A stretch of 54,160 bases of DNA from Natroniella acetigena (GTDB taxonomy: Bacteria > Bacillota > Halanaerobiia > Halobacteroidales > Halobacteroidaceae), in NCBI RefSeq assembly GCF_023227745.1, contig NZ_JALKBX010000011.1, positions 1 through 54,160 of the forward strand. Reading direction: 5' to 3'. Positions within the stretch are counted from its first letter, which is position 1. Every line of letters starts with the position of its first letter. The notes under the pieces are model-generated. The model made no database searches and had not been told where the DNA came from. It was given only the letters and a program-made list of their open reading frames with translations. Below are positions 36,448-44,509 of the stretch, one piece after another. Both the position numbers and the translations under genes were made by a program.

Positions 36448-37575
36448 ATGGCTAAGAAAGATTACTATGAACTATTGGGTGTCGATCGCAATGCTGATAA
36501 GAAAGAGATTAAGAAGGCATATCGGAAATTAGCTAAAAAATATCATCCAGATGTAAGTGATCATCCTAATGCTGAAGAAAAGTTTAAAGAGGTTGCAGAA
36601 GCATATGAAGTTTTAAGTGATAAAGAAAAGAGAGCTCGATATGATCAATTTGGTCATGCAGGTGTAGATCAAGATGGAGGGTTTGGTCAAGGAGGCTTCA
36701 GTGGTCAAGGTGGATTTGGTGGTTTTGATGATATCTTTGATATGTTTTTTGGGGGCGGTAGAGGACGTAGTCGTAAAAATGCTCCTCGCAAAGGAGCAGA
36801 TTTGAAATATAATCTGACTGTTGAATTTGAAGAAGCTGTTTTTGGAGCAGAAAAAGAGATAACTATTCCTCGGACAGAAGAGTGTTCTAGTTGTAATGGT
36901 TCTGGAGCTCAAAGTAGTGAAGATGTAGAAAGTTGTGCTAAGTGTAATGGGACAGGTGAAATTAAGTTTAAGCAGAATACTCCATTTGGTCAGATGGTTC
37001 AGACAAGTACTTGTGATCGTTGTAATGGAACTGGGAAGTTTATCAATAATCCATGTTCTGATTGTAATGGGCAAGGTGAAGTAAAGAAACGAAGAAAAGT
37101 AACAGTTAATATTCCGGCTGGTGTTAATGATGGTTCTCGACTGAGAATGTCAGGAGAAGGTGAGTCAGGTAAGAATGGTGGACCTAATGGTGATTTATAT
37201 ATTGTAATTAATGTCAAACCTCATAAAATCTTTGAAAGAAAAGGTGATGAGATAATCTGTGAAGTTCCTATTAGCTTTGTGCAAGCTACTTTGGGAGATG
37301 AAATTAAAGTTCCAACTTTAGATGGTCGGGTTAAGTTTGAAATTCCTGAAGGAACCCAACCTGAAACTTCTTTTAGGTTAAAAGGTAAAGGAGTCCCTCA
37401 TTTAAATAGAAGAGGGCGTGGAGATCAGCATATTAAAGTTAAGGTTGTAATTCCTGAACAGTTAGATCGAGATCAGAAAGAATTATTGCAAAAATTTGCT
37501 GATATGAGTGGGGAAGAGATAAATCCTGAACAGAAGGGGTTTTTGCAAAAAATTAAAGATGCTTTTGGCATGTAA
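36448..37575 (+). CDS. dnaJ: Chaperone DnaJ (Hsp40)
   Basis: DnaK co-chaperone of 375 aa. The J domain has [17 protein letters not shown] with the HPD triad. A Gly/Phe-rich segment follows ([17 protein letters not shown]). The zinc region has four motifs [24 protein letters not shown] and CSDCNGQG, then the C-terminal substrate-binding domains. ATG 36448 is chosen; GTG 36439 lies within the ribosome binding region GGGCGGTGAG. prmA starts 15 bp later. Confidence 0.98.
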   Translation: MAKKDYYELLGVDRNADKKEIKKAYRKLAKKYHPDVSDHPNAEEKFKEVAEAYEVLSDKEKRARYDQFGHAGVDQDGGFGQGGFSGQGGFGGFDDIFDMFFGGGRGRSRKNAPRKGADLKYNLTVEFEEAVFGAEKEITIPRTEECSSCNGSGAQSSEDVESCAKCNGTGEIKFKQNTPFGQMVQTSTCDRCNGTGKFINNPCSDCNGQGEVKKRRKVTVNIPAGVNDGSRLRMSGEGESGKNGGPNGDLYIVINVKPHKIFERKGDEIICEVPISFVQATLGDEIKVPTLDGRVKFEIPEGTQPETSFRLKGKGVPHLNRRGRGDQHIKVKVVIPEQLDRDQKELLQKFADMSGEEINPEQKGFLQKIKDAFGM

Positions 37576-37590
37576 AGTGAGGTAATTAAG

Positions 37591-38472
37591 ATGGAATGGA
37601 AAGAATTAGAGATCAGCACGACTTATCAAGCATTTGCAGCGATTATTAATCTGTTAGATGAATTTGGGATTGAAAGCATCTTTAAGGAAGTGTTATCTCA
37701 AGAGGATGAAGATGAAATTTTGGTTAAGGCTTATTGTAAGGATGACTCTTTTTCTACCGAACAGCTTGCTGAATTAAAAACCAAGATTGCTAATTTAAAA
37801 GAGTATGATTTAGATGTTGGTAGTGGTAAACTAAGGGTAAGTGAATTGCAGGAAGAGGATTGGGCTAATAACTGGAAAGAAAACTTTAAGCCATTTAAGG
37901 TGACTGATCAGATTGTAATTAAACCAACTTGGGAGGACTATCAAGCCAGTACAGATGAGATCATAATTGAGGTTGATCCTGGGCAGGCTTTTGGAACGGG
38001 CCAACATGAGACGACTACTTCCTGTTTAGAAATGATTGAAAAACATCTTAAAACTGGAGCGAGTTGTTTAGATGTTGGAACAGGAACGGGGATTTTAGCT
38101 ATTGCTGCTGCTAAGTTAGAAGCTAATGTTACTGTGGGAATTGATATTTCCCCAGTAGCTATTACAGCTGCTCAAGAAAATGCTGAGTTGAATCAAGTAG
38201 CAGATGAGATAGAGTTTTTAGAAGGTGATTTAGTTAAAGTCGTGGATCGAAGTTATGATTTGGTAATTTGTAATATTTTACCTCATATAATCTTAGATTT
38301 GATTCCTGATTTAAAACAGGTACTCAAGTCCAGCGGAAAGTTTATTTTGTCTGGAATTGTTGAAGAGAAACTAGATGAAATCAAGGAAAGATTAGCAGAG
38401 TATCAATTTAAAGTTGAGCAAGTAGTGCAGAAGAATGAATGGGTAACGGTTGTTGGGAGTACTAGTTATTAG
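37591..38472 (+). CDS. prmA: Ribosomal protein L11 methyltransferase
   Basis: SAM-dependent methyltransferase of 293 aa that trimethylates ribosomal protein L11. The N-terminal L11-binding domain contains EEDWANNWKENFKPF. The catalytic domain has EVDPGQAFGTGQHETT, LDVGTGTGILAIAAAKL and the active-site-like CNILPHI. Its place after dnaJ and before rsmE is standard. Repeat copy 6 separates it from rsmE. Confidence 0.96.
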   Translation: MEWKELEISTTYQAFAAIINLLDEFGIESIFKEVLSQEDEDEILVKAYCKDDSFSTEQLAELKTKIANLKEYDLDVGSGKLRVSELQEEDWANNWKENFKPFKVTDQIVIKPTWEDYQASTDEIIIEVDPGQAFGTGQHETTTSCLEMIEKHLKTGASCLDVGTGTGILAIAAAKLEANVTVGIDISPVAITAAQENAELNQVADEIEFLEGDLVKVVDRSYDLVICNILPHIILDLIPDLKQVLKSSGKFILSGIVEEKLDEIKERLAEYQFKVEQVVQKNEWVTVVGSTSY

Positions 38473-38502
38473 TAACTAGTAACTGGTAAAAATTAAAAGT
38501 TT

Positions 38503-38745
38503 ATTATAATAATGTGGCACTTTTGTGCCACATATTGAGTTGACAGTTTACGGTGGATACGGTTTTTGTGATTTTCACGAAGGGTCTTGATAAAGACCCG
38601 TAGGTACAGTTTACAGTTAAAATTCAAAACATTAAAGACAAAGACTTCTGAAATGCTTTATATCTAAGGTTTTAGAGTGGTTTTGATCTTATAATTTTAA
38701 GGGCTTTAACTGTCAACCGTCAACTGTAAACTGTACACTGTAATA
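38503..38745 (+). repeat. Dispersed nested-palindrome element, copy 6 (right cap missing)
   Basis: Left cap GTGGCAC-TTTT-GTGCCAC, a left arm interrupted at about 38555-38605 by a module with the hairpin GGGTCTTGATAAAGACCC next to TTCACGAA, a centre, then right arm AACTGTCAACCGTCAACTGT ending GTACACTG. The right cap hairpin is absent and the rsmE ribosome binding region begins instead. The inserted module matches, in inverse orientation, one in copy 1. Confidence 0.82.
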
Positions 38746-38761
38746 CGCGGGAGAGGATAAA

Positions 38762-39499
38762 ATGCATCATTTTTTTGTAGAACCTAGTGCTATGACTGAT
38801 GGACAAGTGACCATTACTGGACAGGATGTTAGGCATATTACTCGTTCTTTAAGGTTAGATTCCGGAGATAAGATAAGTGTTGCTGATGGGGCAGGGAAGA
38901 AATATATAGTAGAGTTAACTGAATTGACAGAACAATTTGTGAAAGGAAAGGTACAACAAGATTTTGTAGCTGATGTAGAGCCTGCTACTAAAGTGACTTT
39001 GGTTCAAGGTTTACCCAAGAGTAAAAAGATGGATTTGATTGCTCAAAAGACGACTGAGCTAGGTATTGAGCAGATTATACCTGTCGAGACAGAGCGAAGT
39101 ATCGTTAAATTAAAGCCCAGTAAAGCTAAGCGGCGGCAAAAAAGATGGCAGAAGATAGCTAAGGAAGCAGCTAAGCAATCTGGTAGAGCTAAGATTCCAG
39201 AAGTTAAAGAGTTGACTGATTTTGAAGAGATGCTTTCTTTAGCTGTTGAATATGATCTTGCTCTAATACCGTGGGAAGAAGAAGAAGCAAGTTTAAAAGA
39301 GGTTATTGTAGGCAATAATAAAGTGGAGCAAGTAATGATTGTAATTGGCCCGGAAGGTGGTTTTAGTAAACAAGAGGTAGAACGGGCCAAAGAAGCAGGG
39401 ATTAAGTCTGTCAGTTTGGGGTCACGTATCTTAAGGACTGAAACTGCAGGATTGGCTACTTTATCAATGTTATTATATCAAACTGGAGATTTGGGATAA
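38762..39499 (+). CDS. rsmE: 16S rRNA m3U1498 methyltransferase
   Basis: SPOUT-class methyltransferase of 245 aa. It has an N-terminal PUA-like domain (FFVEPSAMTDGQVTITGQDV, HITRSLRL) and a knot domain with LVQGLPKSKKMDLIAQKTTE, VIGPEGGFSKQEVE and SLGSRILRTETA, the SAM-binding signature. GAGAGGAT precedes the ATG. The upstream repeat copy 6 ends about 17 bp before the start, so it probably lies in the transcribed leader. Confidence 0.95.
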   Translation: MHHFFVEPSAMTDGQVTITGQDVRHITRSLRLDSGDKISVADGAGKKYIVELTELTEQFVKGKVQQDFVADVEPATKVTLVQGLPKSKKMDLIAQKTTELGIEQIIPVETERSIVKLKPSKAKRRQKRWQKIAKEAAKQSGRAKIPEVKELTDFEEMLSLAVEYDLALIPWEEEEASLKEVIVGNNKVEQVMIVIGPEGGFSKQEVERAKEAGIKSVSLGSRILRTETAGLATLSMLLYQTGDLG

Positions 39500-39690
39500 G
39501 TTATAATTTACAGTTTACAATTTATAATTTACAATTAAAGATCAAAAATAAGGTCAACTACTTTAATAATTTAAAAATCGAAAGGGTTAGGTAAAAAAGT
39601 TGAATTTAGCTTTTATAGAAGTTGAATTTGCATTTTAGGGTCTTAATTGTACACTGTACATTGTAAATTGTTAATTGATTGTAACTGATT
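39500..39690 (+). repeat. Diverged capless copy of the iteron element between rsmE and mtaB
   Basis: The left arm (ATAATTTACAGTTTACAATT...) and right arm (AATTGTACACTGTACATTGT...) are complementary over a centre that keeps AAAGATCAAAA. Both cap hairpins are missing and the iterons are A/T-shifted. It ends at the mtaB ribosome binding site GGAGG (39691). Confidence 0.6.
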
Positions 39691-39701
39691 GGAGGTATTT
39701 T

Positions 39702-41000
39702 ATGAAGCGGGTTGCTTTTTATACATTAGGATGTAAGGTCAATCGCTATGATACCGAGGCGATGATTGCTCAGTTTGAGGAAGCAGGTTATCAGATTGTT
39801 GATTTTGAGCAACAGGCCGCTATTTACATAATTAATACATGTACTGTAACTAAGCAAGGAGCGAGTAAATCACGTAAGATAACTCGGCGAGCTAAGCGTA
39901 GAAATCCTGATGCTTTAGTTGCAGTTGTTGGTTGTTATCCTCAGGTAGATCCTGAGCAAGTATTGGAGATAGCAGAGGTCGATTTAGTAGTAGGTACTAA
40001 AGGTCGGAGTAAGATTTTAGAGTTTGTTGAACAAGCTATTAATTCGAAGGATCAACTTAACTTTGTCCAAGAGATGAATGAGGGAGAAGATTTTGAAGAG
40101 GCTCCAATTCAAAACTTTACTGAACGAACTAGAGCGACAATTAAGATTCAAGAAGGTTGTAATCAGTTCTGTTCTTATTGTATTATTCCTTATGCTAGGG
40201 GTTCATTACGGAGTAGAGAATTAGAAGATGTAATGGCTGAAGTTGAGCGGCTAGCTAAGCATGGTTTTAAAGAAGTTGTCTTGACAGGAATTCATTTAGG
40301 AGAATACGGAGCTGATAAAGAGAATTTAGATTTGGTCAAGTTAATTAAAGAACTACTACCGATAACTGGTCTGGAACGGATTCGACTCAGTTCAATTGAA
40401 GGAACTGAGGTTAGCCAAGAGTTGATTCAGTTAATTGCTGAAGCGGATAAATTATGCCGTCATCTTCATTTACCGTTACAAAGTGGTTCTGATAAGATAT
40501 TAACAGCTATGAATCGTCCTTATCAGGTGACTGATTTTAAGGAAATGGTTGCTAGAATAAGAGCTCAGGTACCAGAGATTGCAATTACAACAGATGTCAT
40601 TGTAGGATTTCCAGGAGAGAGTGAAGCTGACTTTGAAGAAACCTATCAATTGATGAAAAAACTTAAATTTAGTGATGCTCATATCTTTAAGTACTCTAAG
40701 CGGGAAGGTACTCCTGCTGCCAGCTTTGAAGAGCAGGTTCATTCTAAAGTCAAGAAGAAACGGAGCAAGAAGTTGAGGGGATTGACAGCAGAGTTGGCCC
40801 TTAATTATCAACAACAATTTATTGATCAGAGATTAAAAGTTTTATTAGAAGAGAGTCCTGATTATAAGACTGGACTATTGACAGGGTTGACTGATAATTA
40901 CTTACGGGTTTTTGTTGATGGAACAGATGACTTAGCTGGTCAATTAGTTGAAGTAAAGTTGAAGGAAAAAGAAGGAAGATTGATTGGTAGTTTAGAATAA
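39702..41000 (+). CDS. mtaB: tRNA t6A37 methylthiotransferase MtaB
   Basis: Radical SAM methylthiotransferase of 432 aa that converts t6A to ms2t6A at position 37 of tRNAs. It has a UPF0004 N-terminal domain (FYTLGCKVNRYDTEAM, NTCTVT, VVGCYPQ), the radical SAM motif CNQFCSYCIIPYARG (C-x3-C-x2-C), LPLQSGSDKIL and a C-terminal TRAM domain. ATG 39702 fits GGAGG at 39691-39695; upstream in-frame codons derive from the iteron repeat. Confidence 0.95.
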   Translation: MKRVAFYTLGCKVNRYDTEAMIAQFEEAGYQIVDFEQQAAIYIINTCTVTKQGASKSRKITRRAKRRNPDALVAVVGCYPQVDPEQVLEIAEVDLVVGTKGRSKILEFVEQAINSKDQLNFVQEMNEGEDFEEAPIQNFTERTRATIKIQEGCNQFCSYCIIPYARGSLRSRELEDVMAEVERLAKHGFKEVVLTGIHLGEYGADKENLDLVKLIKELLPITGLERIRLSSIEGTEVSQELIQLIAEADKLCRHLHLPLQSGSDKILTAMNRPYQVTDFKEMVARIRAQVPEIAITTDVIVGFPGESEADFEETYQLMKKLKFSDAHIFKYSKREGTPAASFEEQVHSKVKKKRSKKLRGLTAELALNYQQQFIDQRLKVLLEESPDYKTGLLTGLTDNYLRVFVDGTDDLAGQLVEVKLKEKEGRLIGSLE

Positions 41001-41031
41001 CAATATTAAAAACTGGAAAGGAGGTAGAAGG

Positions 41032-41376
41032 ATGGAAGATTGTATTTTTTGTCAGATGATTGCTGGAGAAATGGATAGTGAGATTGTTTATGAGGATGAA
41101 GAAGTAATTGCTTTCAAGGATATTGAGCCACAAGCTCCAGTCCATTTTTTAATTATACCTAAAAAACATATTCCTACTTTATTGGATTTGCAAGAAGGGG
41201 ACAAAGAATTAGTAGGTCATATTTATCAAGTAGCTGCTCAGCTTGCTCAACAAGAAGGAATTGCAGAAGATGGATTTCGAATAGTTTCTAATTGTAAGGA
41301 AGCTGGTGGACAGACAGTTTATCATATTCACTATCATCTATTAGGAGGGCGTAATTTGCAATGGCCTCCAGGATAA
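41032..41376 (+). CDS. HIT family nucleotide-binding protein (HinT-like)
   Basis: Histidine-triad purine nucleoside phosphoramidase-type protein of 114 aa. It begins CIFCQMIAGE, contains IIPKKHIPTL and ends with the triad HIHYHLLGGR (HxHxH). AAGGAGG is the ribosome binding site. In many Firmicutes rpsU (S21) lies between the HIT gene and the yqeY-like gene; here the 27-bp gap leaves no room for it. Confidence 0.95.
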   Translation: MEDCIFCQMIAGEMDSEIVYEDEEVIAFKDIEPQAPVHFLIIPKKHIPTLLDLQEGDKELVGHIYQVAAQLAQQEGIAEDGFRIVSNCKEAGGQTVYHIHYHLLGGRNLQWPPG

Positions 41377-41403
41377 AATCAAGTTGACTAGGAGGAAATT
41401 AAA

Positions 41404-41847
41404 ATGTCATTACATGAAAGGTTAGTAGAAGAGATGAAATCTGCTATGAAAGATAAAGATAAGCAGAGATTGTCTGTAATCAGAATGGCCCGAGCAGCAA
41501 TTAAAGATCAAGAGATTAATCAACGCAAAGAATTGACTGACCAAGAGATAGTTGAAGTATTAGCTAAATTGGTTAAACAGAATAAAGAATCATTAGTTGA
41601 GTATGAAAAAGCTGAACAGGAAGAAAGGGTAGAAGAGATTAAGCGAGAGATTGATATTTTGCAAGAATATCTTCCTGAACAGTTGACTGAAGAAGAGTTA
41701 GAAGAGTTGATAGATGAAGTGATTGCTGAGGTTGGTGCTCAAGATATGAGTGATATGGGCCAAGTAATGGGAGCGATTATGCCTCAAGTAAAAGGGAAAG
41801 CTGATGGAAATGTAATCAACAAATTAGTACGGGAGCGTCTAGGATAG
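41404..41847 (+). CDS. yqeY: GatB/YqeY domain protein
   Basis: A 147-aa helical protein of the YqeY family. It starts MSLHERLVEEMKSAMKDKDK, contains RLSVIRMARAAIKDQEIN and EIDILQEYLPEQLTEEEL, and ends PQVKGKADGNVINKLVRERL, matching the GatB C-terminal fold. It probably interacts with tRNA or amidotransferase complexes, by family inference only. AGGAGG lies upstream, and a terminator closes the rsmE-yqeY run. Confidence 0.93.
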   Translation: MSLHERLVEEMKSAMKDKDKQRLSVIRMARAAIKDQEINQRKELTDQEIVEVLAKLVKQNKESLVEYEKAEQEERVEEIKREIDILQEYLPEQLTEEELEELIDEVIAEVGAQDMSDMGQVMGAIMPQVKGKADGNVINKLVRERLG

Positions 41848-41860
41848 AATAGCGAAGAAA

Positions 41861-41899
41861 AGGATCTGTTATGCTGTTTGGCATAACGGGTCTTTTTTT
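41861..41899 (+). terminator. Rho-independent terminator after yqeY
   Basis: A long stem with core GTTATGC/GCATAAC and wobble extensions (loop TGTTTG), followed by TCTTTTTTT. Confidence 0.85.
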
Positions 41900-41917
41900 G
41901 TTTAAATCTTTTAAAGA

Positions 41918-41962
41918 TTTTTAATTGTAAATTGGATATTGTAAACTGTACATTGAATTCAG
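41918..41962 (+). repeat. Right-half fragment of the iteron element upstream of yqfC
   Basis: TTTTAATTGTAAATTGGATA followed by TTGTAAACTGTACATTGAAT matches the right arm of the dispersed elements without a cap hairpin. An open reading frame through it would extend yqfC by 29 codons, but this is repeat-derived. Confidence 0.55.
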
Positions 41963-42018
41963 TAATTAATAATCACCTCTTTACATATATTTATAAAGTA
42001 AATCGAGGAGGAATTTAT

Positions 42019-42297
42019 ATGGGAAGGAAAGAAAAAACCAAAACTAAACTCACAGAAATGTTTAACCTTCCTAAAGATGTTATTTTGAATTTTCCTAGGC
42101 TGGTATTGGTAGGCAATTTGGAGTTATTAATTGAAAATCATAGAGGAATTATTTACTATACCCCCGAATTGATTAAGATTAGGATTTATCATGGTCTATT
42201 GTTGGTTGCAGGTAAAGGATTAATAATTGAAGAGTTGCAGAAGGATGATCTTATAATTAATGGAGAGATAAATGATTTGAGTTTTGAGTTAGATTAA
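42019..42297 (+). CDS. yqfC: Sporulation protein YqfC
   Basis: Small protein of 92 aa, YabP/YqfC family, encoded in sporulation operons under mother-cell control in other species. Family-like features are MFNLPKDVILNFPRLVLVGN, a beta-rich centre and IRIYHGLLLVAGKGLIIEEL. ATG 42019 follows GAGGAGG at 42005-42011. yqfD follows 13 bp later. Overlap with the phoH-pgpH-ybeY run downstream matches the B. subtilis order. Confidence 0.9.
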   Translation: MGRKEKTKTKLTEMFNLPKDVILNFPRLVLVGNLELLIENHRGIIYYTPELIKIRIYHGLLLVAGKGLIIEELQKDDLIINGEINDLSFELD

Positions 42298-42310
42298 GGA
42301 GGAAGATATC

Positions 42311-43555
42311 TTGAGACGGCTCTATGATTTAATTAAAGGGTATGTTAGATTGGAGATTCAAGGAAAAGATTTAGAAAAGTTTCTTAACTATTTAGTTAGA
42401 AATGATATAGAATTGTGGAATGTTGTTCGTATAGAGGATATTATTTATGTAAATATTAAACTAAAAGATTTTAAAAAAATTAGAAAATATGTTAGAAATT
42501 CAAGCTGTAGAGTTAAAATCCAGCAAAAAAAGGGAACTCCTTTTTTAATAAATAGATTAATTAATAGACGGATGTTAGTAGTGGGGGTTATTATTTTAGT
42601 AGTAATTATTCATCTTCTATCTTCTTTTGTTTTTTTTATTGAGATTGAAGGAGTAACTGCAGAAAACCAAGAAGAGGTTAGAGAATTATTAACTGAGTTT
42701 AAAATCCGTCCTGGGGTGTTAAAATCGAGTATTGATTTGGAGCAGTTAGAAGATTTAATTTTGCAGAAAAAATCACAATTTGCTTGGAGTAATGCTTATT
42801 TTCAAGGTACTAAGTTAGTAGTTGAACTGGCAGAAAAAGAGTTGATAGATATGGATATTATTCCAAGTGATGTAGTTGCTGACAAGTCTGGGGTTATTAA
42901 TGAGTTGATTGTATTGCAAGGAACTCCTGTTGTTGAGGAAGGAATGACAGTTAAAGCAGGAGATTTATTAATTAGTAAGGAAGTAGTAGTGAAGAGTGAA
43001 AAAGATGAAGGAGATGAGAAGTTAGAAGAAGCTGAAGATAATGAAGAAAAGATTGTGATAGAGACCAAGGAAGTTAGGGCAGAGGGTCTTGTTAAAGCAC
43101 ATGTATGGTATGAAGGTTATGCTGAAGCCAAGTTAGATAATACATTTTTACAAGCTACTGCTAATAGTAAGTTTAGTAATATTATTAAATTTGAAAATAA
43201 AGAAGTTATTATTACTGGGCCAAAAGAACCTCCCTATAGTCAATTTGCGGTTGAAGAAGAGGTAAAATCTCTTCCGAAATGGAGGAATATTGATTTACCT
43301 ATCGAATTAATTAGAAGAAGATATATTGAGCTTAAAGAATTTAGAGCAACTAAGGATGTTGAGATTGCTAAGAAGATAGCTAAAGAAAGAGCAATAGATG
43401 ACGTGTTAGAGAAAATAAATCAAGAGGCTAAGATATTAAATAGTGAATTGAAATTAATCAAATTAGAGCAAGAAAATTTAATCAGGATTAAAGCTTTAAT
43501 AGAAGTAGAAGAAGATATCGGGACTAGGAGGGAAGAGTTAATTGAAGTTGACTAA
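42311..43555 (+). CDS. yqfD: Sporulation protein YqfD
   Basis: Membrane protein of 414 aa in the YqfD/SpoYqfD family, needed for efficient sporulation in relatives. It has a soluble N-terminal region of about 80 residues, one strong transmembrane helix (VVGVIILVVIIHLLSSFVFF, about 94-113), then a large extracytoplasmic region with IEIEGVTAENQEEVRELL and LIVLQGTPVVEEGMTVKAGD. The start is TTG 42311 after AAGGAGGAAG. Its end overlaps phoH by 14 bp. Confidence 0.92.
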   Translation: MRRLYDLIKGYVRLEIQGKDLEKFLNYLVRNDIELWNVVRIEDIIYVNIKLKDFKKIRKYVRNSSCRVKIQQKKGTPFLINRLINRRMLVVGVIILVVIIHLLSSFVFFIEIEGVTAENQEEVRELLTEFKIRPGVLKSSIDLEQLEDLILQKKSQFAWSNAYFQGTKLVVELAEKELIDMDIIPSDVVADKSGVINELIVLQGTPVVEEGMTVKAGDLLISKEVVVKSEKDEGDEKLEEAEDNEEKIVIETKEVRAEGLVKAHVWYEGYAEAKLDNTFLQATANSKFSNIIKFENKEVIITGPKEPPYSQFAVEEEVKSLPKWRNIDLPIELIRRRYIELKEFRATKDVEIAKKIAKERAIDDVLEKINQEAKILNSELKLIKLEQENLIRIKALIEVEEDIGTRREELIEVD

Positions 43556-44489
43556 AGAAGTTGAATTGAATAGTAATCATTCAGCACAAGTTATATTTGG
43601 CAAACAAGATCAAAATTTAAAGTTAATTGAAGATAGTTTTTCTATTGAGATTATTGCTAGAGGAACTTTGATTAAGATCATGGGTAAAGAAAAGGTTATA
43701 AATAAAGTAGCTAAATTATTTAAGGAGTTAGAAAAGATAGCTCAACGGGAAAATAATTTGACTAAAAAAGAGGTTGGATATGCGATTGAAGTAGCTAAGG
43801 AAGGAAAGTTTTCCTTGGATGAGGTCTATTCTGACGTGGTTCAAGTTACCAATTCTGGAAAGAAGATTAGACCTAAGACCTTAGGTCAAAAGATGTACTT
43901 AGATGCTTTACGCCAAGATGATATTGTATTTGGAATTGGTCCTGCAGGTACAGGAAAGACCTACTTAGCAGTAGCAATGGCTACTAATGCATTGATGAGT
44001 AATCAAGTGAAAAGAATTATTTTAACTCGTCCTGCAATTGAAGCCGGAGAAAATTTAGGGTTTTTACCAGGTGATTTACAAGAAAAGGTTGATCCATATT
44101 TACGTCCGTTATATGATTCATTATATGATATTTTAGGAGTTGAAAAAGTAAATAAATTATTGGAGAGGGAAGTTATCGAAATTGCACCACTAGCTTATAT
44201 GAGGGGAAGAACTCTAAAAAGTTCATTTGTAATTCTTGATGAAGCACAAAATACTACTAAAGAACAGATGAAGATGCTGTTAACTAGATTGGGTTCTAAT
44301 TCTAAAGCAGTAATTACTGGAGATATTACTCAAGTTGATCTACCAACGAGAAAAGGCTCAGGGTTGGCCCATGCTGAGAGTATATTACAGCAAATAAATG
44401 GCATTAGCTTTGTTTATTTAAGTAATCAAGATATTGTTAGACACAAGCTAGTTAGAGAGATTGTTAAAGCTTATGATGAAAGTGAGTAA
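43542..44489 (+). CDS. phoH: PhoH-like ATPase/nucleotide-binding protein
   Basis: P-loop protein of 315 aa; the YbeZ/PhoH family is linked with ribosome and rRNA maturation together with YbeY. It has an N-terminal KH-like part (about 1-95), then a helicase-like core with FGIGPAGTGKTYLAVAMA (Walker A), LTRPAIEAGENLGFLPGDL and VILDEAQNTT (Walker B). The start is TTG 43542 with AGGAGGG at 43525-43531, inside the yqfD 3' end, suggesting translational coupling. Confidence 0.94.
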   Translation: MKLTKEVELNSNHSAQVIFGKQDQNLKLIEDSFSIEIIARGTLIKIMGKEKVINKVAKLFKELEKIAQRENNLTKKEVGYAIEVAKEGKFSLDEVYSDVVQVTNSGKKIRPKTLGQKMYLDALRQDDIVFGIGPAGTGKTYLAVAMATNALMSNQVKRIILTRPAIEAGENLGFLPGDLQEKVDPYLRPLYDSLYDILGVEKVNKLLEREVIEIAPLAYMRGRTLKSSFVILDEAQNTTKEQMKMLLTRLGSNSKAVITGDITQVDLPTRKGSGLAHAESILQQINGISFVYLSNQDIVRHKLVREIVKAYDESE

Positions 44490-44509
44490 GGCTTTTAGGA
44501 GTGAATATA